Assembly (NCBI GenBank): GCA_023266115.1
Contig: JAHFRU010000001.1
Location: forward strand, 186,001 to 250,000
DNA from: Gammaproteobacteria bacterium
GTDB taxonomy: Bacteria > Pseudomonadota > Gammaproteobacteria > VBWC01
Length of the DNA stretch: 64,000 nucleotides
Reading direction: 5' to 3'
The position numbers and the translations under genes are program-made. Shown here piece by piece: positions 20,170 to 29,235 of the stretch (position 1 is the stretch's first letter; each line of letters begins with the position of its first letter). Under the pieces are notes generated by a model, which saw only the letters and a list, made by a program, of their open reading frames with translations, ran no database searches and had not been told where the DNA came from.

Positions 20170-20236
20170 TGAGGCGCCAAACCGGGTGAGTATCTGGATA
20201 GCACGTTGGATTTGAGCGGATATGGGAGTGGTTTAG

Positions 20237-21031
20237 TTGGTTGATAAATTTTCAAAAGCAATTGCCCGCGCTCGTGAGCAACGGATGCGTGTCGCCAATG
20301 ATAGCAAGCCGGCAGCGAGCGTTGCTGTTGGCGCACGTGCGATTTCCGTAAAAACGCAGCCGGTATCTGCCGGTGTCCTGAAGCGGCATCATTTGATCAC
20401 AGCGGATCCTGATGATGACCGTTTGTTTCCGTACAAGGTGCTGCGCACGCGTATCTGGCGAGAGATGCAGGAAAATAAGTGGAGTTCGCTTGCGGTTACC
20501 AGTGCGAAACCCGGGGAAGGCAAGACCGTCACCGCAATTAATCTCGGCATTAGTCTTGCGATGATGGGGGAAGACTACACGGTAATCGTGATCGATCTGG
20601 ATATGCGCAGACCCAACGTTAGCAAGTGTTTTGAAATTGTTCCTCAGCACGGCATTGCGGATTACCTGCGGGGCGAAGTCACGATCGATGAGGTATTGAT
20701 CGACCCGGGAATAGCCCGGCTCCTGATATTGCCGGGTAACAAGGCGGTGTCCAAGTCGTCCGAGCTGCTTTCGTCGCGTCGTCTGAGCGCGTTGTTTCAG
20801 GAGTTGAAGGCGATTTATCCGGCGTCTATTGTGATCGTTGATCTCCCACCCCTGTTGTCGACCGACGATGTGCTCGTGGTGTTGCCTCATGTGGATACCA
20901 GCGTGCTTGTCGTTGAAGACGGGAAGACGGGAACAGACGAGTTATCAAAGGCCGTGTCGATACTTCAGCAGATTAACTTCCTGGGTACGGTGCTTAACAA
21001 GGTTGACGTAATGGAAGGCAATTATTACTAG
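20237..21031 (+). CDS. Bacterial tyrosine autokinase (CpsD/CapB type, XrtA-associated)
   Basis: Cytoplasmic BY-kinase that partners the chain-length determinant. The start is TTG at 20237, giving MVDKFSKAIARARE; ggagtgg lies just upstream and a stop at 20234-20236 rules out the GTG before it. In the 264 residues, Walker A is AKPGEGKT (about 90-97), Walker A' VIDLDMRRP and Walker B VIVDLPP. The tail ends in only two tyrosines (EGNYY), shorter than the tyrosine cluster of typical CapB/Wzc. Phosphorylation cycles usually control polymerisation; the short tail may limit autophosphorylation sites. Confidence 0.88.
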   Translation: MVDKFSKAIARAREQRMRVANDSKPAASVAVGARAISVKTQPVSAGVLKRHHLITADPDDDRLFPYKVLRTRIWREMQENKWSSLAVTSAKPGEGKTVTAINLGISLAMMGEDYTVIVIDLDMRRPNVSKCFEIVPQHGIADYLRGEVTIDEVLIDPGIARLLILPGNKAVSKSSELLSSRRLSALFQELKAIYPASIVIVDLPPLLSTDDVLVVLPHVDTSVLVVEDGKTGTDELSKAVSILQQINFLGTVLNKVDVMEGNYY

Positions 21032-21070
21032 GGCTATTGGCAGATCATTGATGGTTAGCAAGGTATAAAG

Positions 21071-21955
21071 ATGTACGAGGCATATTACAAATTCAAGGAA
21101 AAGCCGTTTTCGTTGCTGCCGGACCCGGGCTTTCTTTATCTTAGCGAAAAGCACCGGCTTGCGATTGCGATGCTTGAATACGGCCTGATGAATCAGGCCG
21201 GGTTTACGGTGTTAACGGGTGAAATCGGCTCGGGAAAGACCACGCTGATTCGGCAAATGCTCGAAAAAGCTGACGCAGCGTTAACGATGGGCCTAGTTTC
21301 CAACACGTATAGCTCGTTTGGCGAGTTATTGAAATGGATTCTGCTGGCATTCGATCTCGACTACCGGAACAAGGACAAAGTCGAGTTGTTTGATACATTT
21401 TTTGAGTTTGTGGTTAATGAGTATGCCATGAGCCGTAAGGTCGTTCTGATTATTGATGAAGCACAGAACCTGAGCGAGAGCGCCCTCGAGGAGCTTCGCA
21501 TGGTGTCGAACATCAATTCGGGGAAGGATCAGCTTATTCAGATCATTCTCGTCGGACAGCCGGAGCTTCGGGATCGCTTGCGCCGGCCTGAGCTGACGCA
21601 ATTTGCGCAGAGAATCGCGGTGGATTATCACTTGCAACCGCTTGGTATCCAGGAAACCGCAGAATATATACGTCACCGCTTGTCGTCTGCCGGTGGCGAC
21701 GTAAATCTATTTGATGCTGCCGCTTGCGTCGCGATCTTTTATTACACTCGAGGCACGCCGCGCCTGATTAACGTTCTTTGCGACGCCGCTCTGGTTTGCG
21801 GCTTCGCGGACGAAAGGACCAAAATTGACGCGGATCTTGTCCATGATGTCGTGCGGGATAAGACCCTTGGCGGTATCGTTCCGGTCTGGGAGTATCGCGA
21901 GGACAGGAGTGACGTGGTTGTGGACCTGCGGGCGGAGAAAAAGAAGCTGCCGTAA
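21071..21955 (+). CDS. Secretion-type AAA ATPase of the PEP-CTERM/XrtA locus family
   Basis: Paralogue of the 14073-15377 product, without its tail. The 294 residues begin MYEAYYKFKEKPFSLLPDPGFLYLS, with Walker A GEIGSGKT, Walker B VLIIDEAQNLSE, a VGQPELRDRL segment and a C-terminal RGTPRLINVLCD lid. It is the last gene of the sigma-54-linked operon, 39 bases after the kinase. In related loci a single copy sits next to the tyrosine kinase, so this copy looks like the canonical one. It is thought to energise secretion or assembly, but the mechanism is not established. Confidence 0.84.
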   Translation: MYEAYYKFKEKPFSLLPDPGFLYLSEKHRLAIAMLEYGLMNQAGFTVLTGEIGSGKTTLIRQMLEKADAALTMGLVSNTYSSFGELLKWILLAFDLDYRNKDKVELFDTFFEFVVNEYAMSRKVVLIIDEAQNLSESALEELRMVSNINSGKDQLIQIILVGQPELRDRLRRPELTQFAQRIAVDYHLQPLGIQETAEYIRHRLSSAGGDVNLFDAAACVAIFYYTRGTPRLINVLCDAALVCGFADERTKIDADLVHDVVRDKTLGGIVPVWEYREDRSDVVVDLRAEKKKLP

Positions 21956-22152
21956 CAGGAGGCAGATCCGTCAGCGATATTGTTCCCGTGATATGGAGTG
22001 CGTGCGAAATCCGCGCGCGCAGGGCATTGGCAGCCAGCGCGATTCCAGGCTAGTCGCATCAGAATCCGCTTATCCGGATATTATTGTGTAGCTGGCTATT
22101 AGTATCGCTTATTTCAAACGAAAGACCGAAAAATGACTAGGGGAGAGCGTAG

Positions 22153-22923
22153 GTGAAAGCAGTAATACTTGCAGGGGGCTACGGTACGCGCATAAGCGAG
22201 GAGACTCAGCTTAAACCGAAACCGATGGTCGAGATCGGCGGCAAGCCGATACTCTGGCACATTATGAAGAGTTACTCGTCCTATGGCATAAATGATTTTG
22301 TCATCTGTTGTGGCTACAAAAGCTATGTTATCAAGGAGTATTTTGCCAATTATGTGTTGCACAATGCGGATGTAACTTTCGATCTCGTAAACCATACTAC
22401 GGAATTACATCAGAAAAGCGCGGAGCCCTGGCGCATCACGCTGATCGAAACCGGTGAGAACAGTGGTACGGGTGGTCGTTTATTGCGTGTCAGGTCGTAT
22501 CTTGATAACGAGGACTTTTGCTTTACATATGGTGATGGTGTCAGTGACGTCGACATCGGAGGAGTCATTAGCTTCCATAAGGCGCAAAAGCGCCTTGCTA
22601 CGGTGACGACGGTCCAACCGGCGCACCGATTCGGGTCACTCAATATAGATAGCGATAACATGGTGGAGAAGTTCGAGGAGAAGCCGCAGGATGGTGGATG
22701 GATTAATGGCGGATTCTTCGTGCTTTCTCCTAGGGTACTCGATTACATAGAAGGCGAAGATGTGATGTGGGAACGGGCTCCGCTGGAGCGGCTGGTCAGG
22801 GAGAAACAGGTATCCGCATACAAGCACGCCGGATTCTGGCACTCGATGGACACCTTAAGAGACAAGAACCGCCTGGAGGAGTTATGGAATACCGGCAAAG
22901 CGCCATGGAAGACGTGGACGTAG
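22153..22923 (+). CDS. rfbF: Glucose-1-phosphate cytidylyltransferase
   Basis: Forms CDP-glucose from glucose 1-phosphate and CTP, the entry to CDP-deoxysugars. The start is GTG at 22153 with gggagag 10 bases upstream. The 256 residues show the nucleotide-binding ILAGGYGTRISEET loop, KPKPMVEIGGKPILWHIM, the YGDGVSDV metal site and the late FWHSMDTLRDK signature, all typical of RfbF. Its stop TAG abuts the ATG of the next gene with no gap, so the two are translationally coupled. The usual next enzyme, CDP-glucose 4,6-dehydratase, is absent from the window. Confidence 0.93.
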   Translation: MKAVILAGGYGTRISEETQLKPKPMVEIGGKPILWHIMKSYSSYGINDFVICCGYKSYVIKEYFANYVLHNADVTFDLVNHTTELHQKSAEPWRITLIETGENSGTGGRLLRVRSYLDNEDFCFTYGDGVSDVDIGGVISFHKAQKRLATVTTVQPAHRFGSLNIDSDNMVEKFEEKPQDGGWINGGFFVLSPRVLDYIEGEDVMWERAPLERLVREKQVSAYKHAGFWHSMDTLRDKNRLEELWNTGKAPWKTWT

Positions 22924-24123
22924 ATGATCACCACGGATTTTTTGATTGTTGGCGGAGGGGTTATCGGCGTCAGTGTTGCACGGGAATTGCGGCGGCTATT
23001 CCCGGGCGCATCGGTCACGATCATTGAAAAAGAAAATGATTGCGGGATGCATGCGAGCGGCCGGAATAGCGGGGTTCTGCACGCCGGATTCTACTATACG
23101 GCTGACAGCTTGAAGGCGAAATTTACCCAGCGTGGGAATGTGTTACTTACAGCATATTGTGATGAGAAGAAATTAAAAATCAACAAATGTGGCAAGCTTG
23201 TGGTCGCGGCAAGTAATAGCGATTTGCCGTTGCTTGACGAGTTACTTGCCAGAGGCAGAAATAACGGTGTTCCTTTGCATGATCTTACCGAGGCAGAAGC
23301 AAGGGAAATTGAGCCTCGTGTGATAACTTTCCAGCGCGCCATATATTCTCCGACGACTTCTTCGGTGGACCCCAGGGAAGTGATGAGATCGTTAAAGAAG
23401 GACGCCGTTGCCGAGGGTATTGAAATTCAGACGGGTGTTGCCTATATAGAAAAGCAGGGTGGGCAGGTTAAAACCAGCCGTGGACACTATCAGGCAGGCT
23501 ACGTAGTGAATGCTGCCGGACTCTATGCGGATTCGGTGGCAAGGGATTTTGGGTTTTCCGATGATTACCGGATACTACCGTTTAAAGGTCTGTACCTCTA
23601 CTCGGGAGAACAGCCGTTTGCCGTGCGAACAAATATCTATCCGGTGCCAAATCTGGGTAATCCGTTTCTCGGAGTACACTATACGCTAACCGTGGATGGC
23701 AGGATCAAGATCGGCCCGACGGCAATCCCCGCCTTCTGGCGTGAGCAATATCAAGGGCTAGGTAACTTCGATTCCAAGGAGTTCATGGAAATACTCCGCC
23801 GGCAGGCCGGCTTGTTACTGCGTGCCGGGTTTGATTTCAGAAAACTTGCATTTGAAGAGCTAAGAAAATACGCGAAATCCCGAATGGTGAAGCTGGCATC
23901 GTCGATGGTGAGCGGGGTTAGCGAAAAGGATTACAGAAAATGGGGCGTGCCAGGAATAAGGGCCCAATTGATAAACATCAGAAGCCATAAATTGGAGATG
24001 GATTTTGTGCTTCAGGGTGATTCGAAGTCGATGCATATCCTCAACGCCGTTTCGCCGGCATTCACCTGTGCGCTGCCGTTCTCCGAACACGTTGGCAAGA
24101 AAATATACGACTTTATTCATTAG
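22924..24123 (+). CDS. FAD-dependent oxidoreductase of the LhgO (L-2-hydroxyglutarate oxidase) family
   Basis: DAO-superfamily flavoprotein of 399 residues. The FAD-binding GGGVIGVSVARELRR is at the N terminus, followed by SGRNSGVLHAGFYY, the hallmark of LhgO/YgaF proteins. A C-terminal segment (SPAFTCALPFSEHV) also fits. Family members oxidise L-2-hydroxyglutarate, but this gene is wedged between rfbF and a sugar epimerase with a zero-base junction, so its substrate here may instead be a sugar or a hydroxyacid used in the polymer. That is inference. The FAD family call is firm; the substrate is open. Confidence 0.8.
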   Translation: MITTDFLIVGGGVIGVSVARELRRLFPGASVTIIEKENDCGMHASGRNSGVLHAGFYYTADSLKAKFTQRGNVLLTAYCDEKKLKINKCGKLVVAASNSDLPLLDELLARGRNNGVPLHDLTEAEAREIEPRVITFQRAIYSPTTSSVDPREVMRSLKKDAVAEGIEIQTGVAYIEKQGGQVKTSRGHYQAGYVVNAAGLYADSVARDFGFSDDYRILPFKGLYLYSGEQPFAVRTNIYPVPNLGNPFLGVHYTLTVDGRIKIGPTAIPAFWREQYQGLGNFDSKEFMEILRRQAGLLLRAGFDFRKLAFEELRKYAKSRMVKLASSMVSGVSEKDYRKWGVPGIRAQLINIRSHKLEMDFVLQGDSKSMHILNAVSPAFTCALPFSEHVGKKIYDFIH

Positions 24124-24143
24124 AGTTCGATCGTGAGGAGACT

Positions 24144-25190
24144 ATGAATATATTGATTACCGGGAACATGGGGTACATAGGCCCGACAGTGGTGCAACGA
24201 CTGCGGTCAACATATCCGGGCGCAATGATCTACGGGCTTGATCTGGGCTATTTCGCGAATTGCCTTACTAACTCCAGTATTCTGCCGGAATGCCGATTGA
24301 ACGGTCAGCACTTTTGTGACGTCCGGCATGTGCCGGATCATATGCTCGCCGATATCGATGCAATAGTTCACCTGTCGGCAATATCGAATGATCCGATGGG
24401 CAACGCCTTTGAAGAAGTGACGCTCGATATTAACTATAAGGCCACCGTTAAATTGGCTGGGCAAGCGAAAAAGGCCGGGGTCAAGGCATTCGTTTTTGCG
24501 TCCAGTTGCAGTATGTATGGTTACGCGGAAGATGGCGAGAGAACGGAGACATCGCCGCTCAATCCGCTGACAGCCTATGCGAAATCCAAGGTGCTTTCCG
24601 AGGAGGGACTTGCGAAACTGGCCGACAGTAACTTTACTGTTACAAGTCTTCGATTCGCGACGGCCTGCGGGATGAGCGAACGACTCAGGCTGGATCTCGT
24701 GGTGAACGATTTTGTCGCCGCTGCAGTATCGCAAAAGAAGATCACGATCCTAAGCGACGGAACGCCATGGCGGCCGTTGATTCACATAAAGGATATGGCC
24801 CGGGCGATTGATTGGGCGATCGCGCGTAAGGCTGGGAAAGCTGGCGCTTTTCTGGCGGTGAATGCCGGAAGCAAGGACTGGAACTTCCAGGTGAAGGCGC
24901 TGGCGGATACAGTGGCCAAGGTTATTCCAGGCGTAGAAATATCAATCAACAAGAATGCGCCGCCGGACAAAAGATCCTATCGTGTTAATTTTGACCTGTT
25001 TAGATCGCTAGCGCCGGACCATCAGCCAGTCGAGGACATGAAGAATAGTATCCGTGAGTTGAAGGAAGGTCTCGAAGCGATCAGCTTCAAGGATAATAAC
25101 TTTCGGAACTCTCTTTTTATGCGGTTAAAGGTGTTGGAACATTTAATGGCCGAGGGCTTGCTGTCCACGGATTTGGCGTGGAAATTTTAA
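24144..25190 (+). CDS. NAD-dependent sugar epimerase/dehydratase (extended SDR)
   Basis: The 348-residue extended short-chain dehydrogenase has the nucleotide-binding motif TGNMGYIG at the N terminus, an SSCSMYG catalytic serine region and the YAKSK catalytic tyrosine/lysine pair. The ILSDGTPWRPLIHIKDMA segment is typical of nucleotide-sugar epimerases in O-antigen and branched-sugar clusters. It lacks the full-length features of CDP-glucose 4,6-dehydratase (RfbG), so I do not assign that role, though it could substitute. It is followed by an overlapping or closely spaced C-methyltransferase gene. Substrate unknown. Confidence 0.78.
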   Translation: MNILITGNMGYIGPTVVQRLRSTYPGAMIYGLDLGYFANCLTNSSILPECRLNGQHFCDVRHVPDHMLADIDAIVHLSAISNDPMGNAFEEVTLDINYKATVKLAGQAKKAGVKAFVFASSCSMYGYAEDGERTETSPLNPLTAYAKSKVLSEEGLAKLADSNFTVTSLRFATACGMSERLRLDLVVNDFVAAAVSQKKITILSDGTPWRPLIHIKDMARAIDWAIARKAGKAGAFLAVNAGSKDWNFQVKALADTVAKVIPGVEISINKNAPPDKRSYRVNFDLFRSLAPDHQPVEDMKNSIRELKEGLEAISFKDNNFRNSLFMRLKVLEHLMAEGLLSTDLAWKF

Positions 25191-25210
25191 AAACGATCGG
25201 TGATAAGCAA

Positions 25211-26458
25211 ATGACAAACACACAAATGGAAAAAGCATGCCGGTTCTGTCATGCCCCGCTACGGCAATCGTTTGCGGATCTTGGTATGTCGCCCGTGGCA
25301 AATTCAATGGTAAAGCCGGATAACCTTGACAAGATGGAGCCGTTTTATCCGCTTCACGCCTATGTGTGTGAATCATGTTATCTGGTGCAGTTGGAAGCAT
25401 TCCAAACGCCCGGTGAAATATTCAGTGACTACACCTATTTTTCTTCGTATTCAGAAAGCTGGTTAAAACACGCACGTGACTACGCGGAAATAATGATGCC
25501 CCGTCTCGGCCTCGGTGCGTCATCTCTGGTGGTTGAGATCGCGAGTAATGACGGTTATTTGCTGCGTAACTTCAAGGAAAAAGGTATACCGATACTTGGT
25601 GTCGAGCCAGCCGCGAATGTTGCCGAAGTTGCGAAGAAAAGCGGCATACCAACGATCGTAAAATTTTTTGGCGTCGAGACGGCCAACGCACTCGTAGCGG
25701 ACGGGAAGTCTGCGAGCCTTCTAATAGGCAACAATGTATTGGCGCATGTTCCGGAGCTGAATGATTTCGTCGAAGGAATGAGGGTTCTTCTTGCAAGAGA
25801 TGGCGTCATCACTATGGAATTTCCGCATCTTGAGAAATTAATGGCCGAAAATCAATTTGACACGATTTACCATGAGCATTTCTCGTACTTTTCGTTTTAT
25901 TCCGTTGACAAGGTTTTCGCAGCACACCGTCTGAAGATATTCGATGCACAGGAATTGCCGACACATGGCGGATCGCTGAGAATTTTCGCCGGCCATGTCG
26001 GCAACAAGAAACAGGTAACAAGTGAGAGCGTCGTCAAGCTTCGTGAGCGCGAGTTACTGGCCGGCATTGACCGACCGGAAATGTACGACGTGTTCGGTGA
26101 GCAGGTACGTGAAACAAAGCGCAAGCTGCTGGAGTTCCTGATCCGTGAAAAGCGGGACGGGAAAACGATTGTCGGCTACGGTGCGCCGGCCAAGGGCAAC
26201 ACGCTGCTAAATTACTGCGGAATACGCTCCGATTTCGTCGATTACACGGTGGATTTAAGCCCGCATAAGCAGGGTTTGTTTTTACCCGGGACGCGTATTC
26301 CAGTATACGCTCCGGATAAGATTAAAGAAACCAGGCCCGACTACGTATTGATTCTCCCCTGGAACCTGAAAAATGAAATCATGAAGCAGATGTTTTATAT
26401 ACGTGAATGGGGCGGGAAGTTTGTTACGCCGATACCGGAGGTGCGGGTCTACGAATGA
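25211..26458 (+). CDS. Sugar C-methyltransferase (SAM-dependent, zinc-finger type)
   Basis: Member of the NovU/TylC3-like family that adds C-methyl groups to nucleotide-activated keto sugars. The 415 residues from ATG 25211 include an N-terminal zinc-binding domain (CRFCHAPL ... CESCYL), a SAM-binding Rossmann motif VVEIASNDGYLL, and a C-terminal C-methyltransferase domain with the IVGYGAPAKGNTLLNYC signature. An upstream GTG at 25178 would overlap the epimerase and is less likely. The stop codon overlaps the ATG of the next gene (ATGA). This enzyme usually needs a 4-keto sugar made by a 4,6-dehydratase, which is not seen nearby. Confidence 0.88.
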   Translation: MTNTQMEKACRFCHAPLRQSFADLGMSPVANSMVKPDNLDKMEPFYPLHAYVCESCYLVQLEAFQTPGEIFSDYTYFSSYSESWLKHARDYAEIMMPRLGLGASSLVVEIASNDGYLLRNFKEKGIPILGVEPAANVAEVAKKSGIPTIVKFFGVETANALVADGKSASLLIGNNVLAHVPELNDFVEGMRVLLARDGVITMEFPHLEKLMAENQFDTIYHEHFSYFSFYSVDKVFAAHRLKIFDAQELPTHGGSLRIFAGHVGNKKQVTSESVVKLRERELLAGIDRPEMYDVFGEQVRETKRKLLEFLIREKRDGKTIVGYGAPAKGNTLLNYCGIRSDFVDYTVDLSPHKQGLFLPGTRIPVYAPDKIKETRPDYVLILPWNLKNEIMKQMFYIREWGGKFVTPIPEVRVYE

Positions 26459-26988
26459 TATTTACGGAGACCAATCTAAGAGGCGTATATGTCATCGAAA
26501 TAGAGCCGATATCCGATCAGCGCGGTTTTTTTGCACGGACATGGTGCCGGAAGGAGTTTGAAAAGAGTGGTCTCGGTGCGGGTTTGGTACAAGCGAATAT
26601 CTCCTTTAATGAGAAAGCCGGGACATTGCGTGGCATGCATTATCAGGTCGCGCCACATGAAGAAGCCAAGCTTGTGAGATGCACCGCGGGTGCGATCCAC
26701 GATGTCGTTATCGATCTGCGCCGGGATTCCGCGACGTATAAACACCATCTCGGTATCGAGTTGACGGCCGAAAACCACCGGATGTTGTATATACCAAAGG
26801 GATTTGCCCACGGTTTTCAGACGCTGCGAGATCGTACCGAAGTATTTTACCAGATGGAGGAGCTTTACGTGCCAGAGGCGGCCCGGGGTGTTCGATGGAA
26901 TGATCCGGCCTTTGATATCGCCTGGCCGTCCGCGGAGAACAGAATAATATCCGAGAAGGACGCCAGTTGGCCCGACCTTGACGCCTGA
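26455..26988 (+). CDS. rfbC: dTDP-4-dehydrorhamnose 3,5-epimerase-like protein
   Basis: Cupin-fold epimerase acting on 4-keto-6-deoxy sugars. The 177-residue product begins MIFTETNLRGVYVIE and contains DQRGFFAR, TLRGMHYQ, the catalytic HDVVIDLR region and YIPKGFAHGFQTL. The start at 26455 overlaps the methyltransferase stop by four bases (ATGA), indicating translational coupling. The family's nucleotide specificity (dTDP or CDP) cannot be read from these motifs; with rfbF in the same operon, a CDP sugar is plausible. Confidence 0.9.
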   Translation: MIFTETNLRGVYVIEIEPISDQRGFFARTWCRKEFEKSGLGAGLVQANISFNEKAGTLRGMHYQVAPHEEAKLVRCTAGAIHDVVIDLRRDSATYKHHLGIELTAENHRMLYIPKGFAHGFQTLRDRTEVFYQMEELYVPEAARGVRWNDPAFDIAWPSAENRIISEKDASWPDLDA

Positions 26989-27038
26989 TATCACGTCGAC
27001 AGCTGCGACGTTAATAACTTTGAAGGATTAGCCAGTAT

Positions 27039-27875
27039 ATGACTATTGATGCAGACAAGCTGCCAGTGACCGTAATCGAAGGATCGCGTTCCTGGCAACT
27101 GATAAATTTCGCTGAGCTGAAAGCTTACCGGGATTTGGCCTACTTTCTGGTATGGCGTGATATTACCGTTATGTATGCCCAGACGATACTGGGCGTCGCG
27201 TGGGCGATTATCCAGCCGCTTGTTCAAATAGCGCTTTTTTCGATTATCTTTGGCAAGATCGCGAAAATACCTACCGGGGATATCCCGTATGTATTGTTTG
27301 CAACGGTCGCGATCATTCCGTGGACTTATATCTCGACGTCAATGATGCAGTCGAGCCAGAGTCTGGTAGCGAACCAGCATATGCTGGGTAAGATCTATTT
27401 CCCGAGATTATTGTTTCCGATGACGCCGATAATCTCGCAGCTTCTTAACTTCGGCATATCGATTATCCTGCTTGTCGCTATCATGATTTACTACCAGGTA
27501 ACACCGACCTGGAATCTGGCCTATCTGCCAATATTTATCCTAATGATGATGTTGATTCCGGCTGGCGGCGGACTATGGTTGTCGGCGTTAGCCATTAGAT
27601 ATCGCGATGTGAAGTTTGCAATGCAATACGTTATTCAGATGCTGATGTATACAGCGCCAATTATCTACTCTGCCTCCAGTATTCCGGAGCAGTACCGGAT
27701 ATTTTATTCGTTGAACCCGATTGTCGGTGTTATAGAGGGGTTCCGGGCATCTCTATTGGGGGCGGATATTCCGTGGCTTTATGTAGCGCCAGGCATGGTA
27801 ACCGCCGTATTGATGTTTGTGACCGGGGCGATCTATTTCAAAAGAATGGAACGCGTATTCGCCGATGTTATTTAG
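27039..27875 (+). CDS. wzm: ABC-2 type polysaccharide exporter permease (Wzm-like)
   Basis: Inner-membrane subunit of an ABC exporter for O-antigen or capsule-type chains. The 278 residues contain about six hydrophobic segments, an amphipathic start (LKAYRDLAYFLVWRDITV) typical of the family, and a C-terminal KRMERVFADVI tail. It is 37 bases upstream of the ATPase subunit. The pair indicates ABC-dependent export of a glycan in addition to, or instead of, the Wza/Wzz-like path in the preceding operon. Confidence 0.92.
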   Translation: MTIDADKLPVTVIEGSRSWQLINFAELKAYRDLAYFLVWRDITVMYAQTILGVAWAIIQPLVQIALFSIIFGKIAKIPTGDIPYVLFATVAIIPWTYISTSMMQSSQSLVANQHMLGKIYFPRLLFPMTPIISQLLNFGISIILLVAIMIYYQVTPTWNLAYLPIFILMMMLIPAGGGLWLSALAIRYRDVKFAMQYVIQMLMYTAPIIYSASSIPEQYRIFYSLNPIVGVIEGFRASLLGADIPWLYVAPGMVTAVLMFVTGAIYFKRMERVFADVI

Positions 27876-27912
27876 CGCCACGTATTATTCTCTCTAAAAG
27901 ATCATTGTAAAC

Positions 27913-29235
27913 ATGAAATCTGATGAAATAGCGATTGCTGTTAACGACGTTAGCAAGCTTTATCGCATAGGCCGCAAAGAGCACGCTAGTGATAGCTTGG
28001 CGGGGGTGTTCATTGATCTTCTCAAGAGCCCTGTCAAAAATTTTCGCAAATATCGTTCGTTGTACAATTTTTCTGACGTCGATATTGAGAACCCGGACAA
28101 GGAAAATGAAGACTCTGACATTATCTGGGCGTTAAAGAACGTGTCTTTCGACGTCAAGCGTGGCGAGGTGGTCGGAATAATTGGCATGAACGGCGCCGGA
28201 AAGTCCACCATGCTAAAGTTGCTTTCGCGCATCACTCCGCCGACTAAAGGAAGCATTACCATACACGGGCGAGTCAGTAGTCTGTTGGAGGTCGGGACCG
28301 GTTTTCATCAGGAGCTAACCGGGCGGGAAAATGTATATATGAACGGAACTGTCCTGGGGATGAGAAAGCACGAAGTGGACAGCAAGTTTGATCAAATCGT
28401 CGACTTTTCCGGGGTCGAGAAATTTCTTGATACGCCAGTTAAGCGCTACTCCAGCGGGATGCGCGTGCGGTTGGCGTTTTCGGTCGCCGCGCATTTGGAG
28501 CCTGAAATCCTGATCGTTGACGAAGTGCTGGCAGTGGGTGATGCGGCGTTTCAGAAGAAGTGTATGGATAAAATGCAGGATGTCGGTGAGAAGGGCCATA
28601 CTGTTTTATTTGTTTCACATAATATGAGAGCAGTAACCCGCATGTGCGAACGAGTAATTCTGCTGAACAACGGCAGAAAATTTCTCGATGGATCGGCGCA
28701 CGAAGTAGTAAGCGCCTATTTAAAAGGCGACAGGCAGACAACGGCAAATCGTTCCTGGCCTACAGGTGAGGCACCAGGCAGTGACGTGGCGCGCTTGTGT
28801 GCGGTGCGGGTGCGCACCGAGGACGGTGAAAACACGGATGCGATCGATATCAGAAAGGCGGTTGGTATCGAGATCGAATATGAAGTGCTTAAACCCGGAT
28901 ACGTCTTTATGCCGTCCTTCGCGCTCATCAATGAAGAAGGTCTGAATGTTTGCGTTGCCATTGACCAGGATCCCGGTTGGCGAGGGAAGCCGAGAAGTCC
29001 GGGCCGGTATGTAAGTACCGGTTGGATTCCCGGTAATCTGCTATCCGAAGGGTTGTTCTCGGTGAATACGACGCTCTGGACCCTTGAGCCGACGAGGCAT
29101 ATGGAGTACCACCAGATGGATGTTGTCGCCTTTCAGGTCATCGATAGCCTGGAGGGGGATTCCGCCAGAGGCGATTGGATTGGCGATCTGCCGGGGATAA
29201 TCCGCCCAAAGTTAACGTGGACGACCAGTAATTGA
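27913..29235 (+). CDS. wzt: ABC polysaccharide exporter ATPase with C-terminal carbohydrate-binding domain (Wzt-like)
   Basis: ATPase subunit matching the upstream permease. In its 440 residues, Walker A is GMNGAGKST, the ABC signature YSSGMRVRLAF and Walker B ILIVDEVLAVGD. After about residue 275 comes a beta-rich extension (residues 290-440) of the Wzt_C type, which in E. coli O9a binds the chain terminus and ties export to a modification. The extension suggests that the chain is capped or modified before export; the terminal group here is unknown. The 37-base gap from the permease indicates co-transcription. Confidence 0.9.
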   Translation: MKSDEIAIAVNDVSKLYRIGRKEHASDSLAGVFIDLLKSPVKNFRKYRSLYNFSDVDIENPDKENEDSDIIWALKNVSFDVKRGEVVGIIGMNGAGKSTMLKLLSRITPPTKGSITIHGRVSSLLEVGTGFHQELTGRENVYMNGTVLGMRKHEVDSKFDQIVDFSGVEKFLDTPVKRYSSGMRVRLAFSVAAHLEPEILIVDEVLAVGDAAFQKKCMDKMQDVGEKGHTVLFVSHNMRAVTRMCERVILLNNGRKFLDGSAHEVVSAYLKGDRQTTANRSWPTGEAPGSDVARLCAVRVRTEDGENTDAIDIRKAVGIEIEYEVLKPGYVFMPSFALINEEGLNVCVAIDQDPGWRGKPRSPGRYVSTGWIPGNLLSEGLFSVNTTLWTLEPTRHMEYHQMDVVAFQVIDSLEGDSARGDWIGDLPGIIRPKLTWTTSN

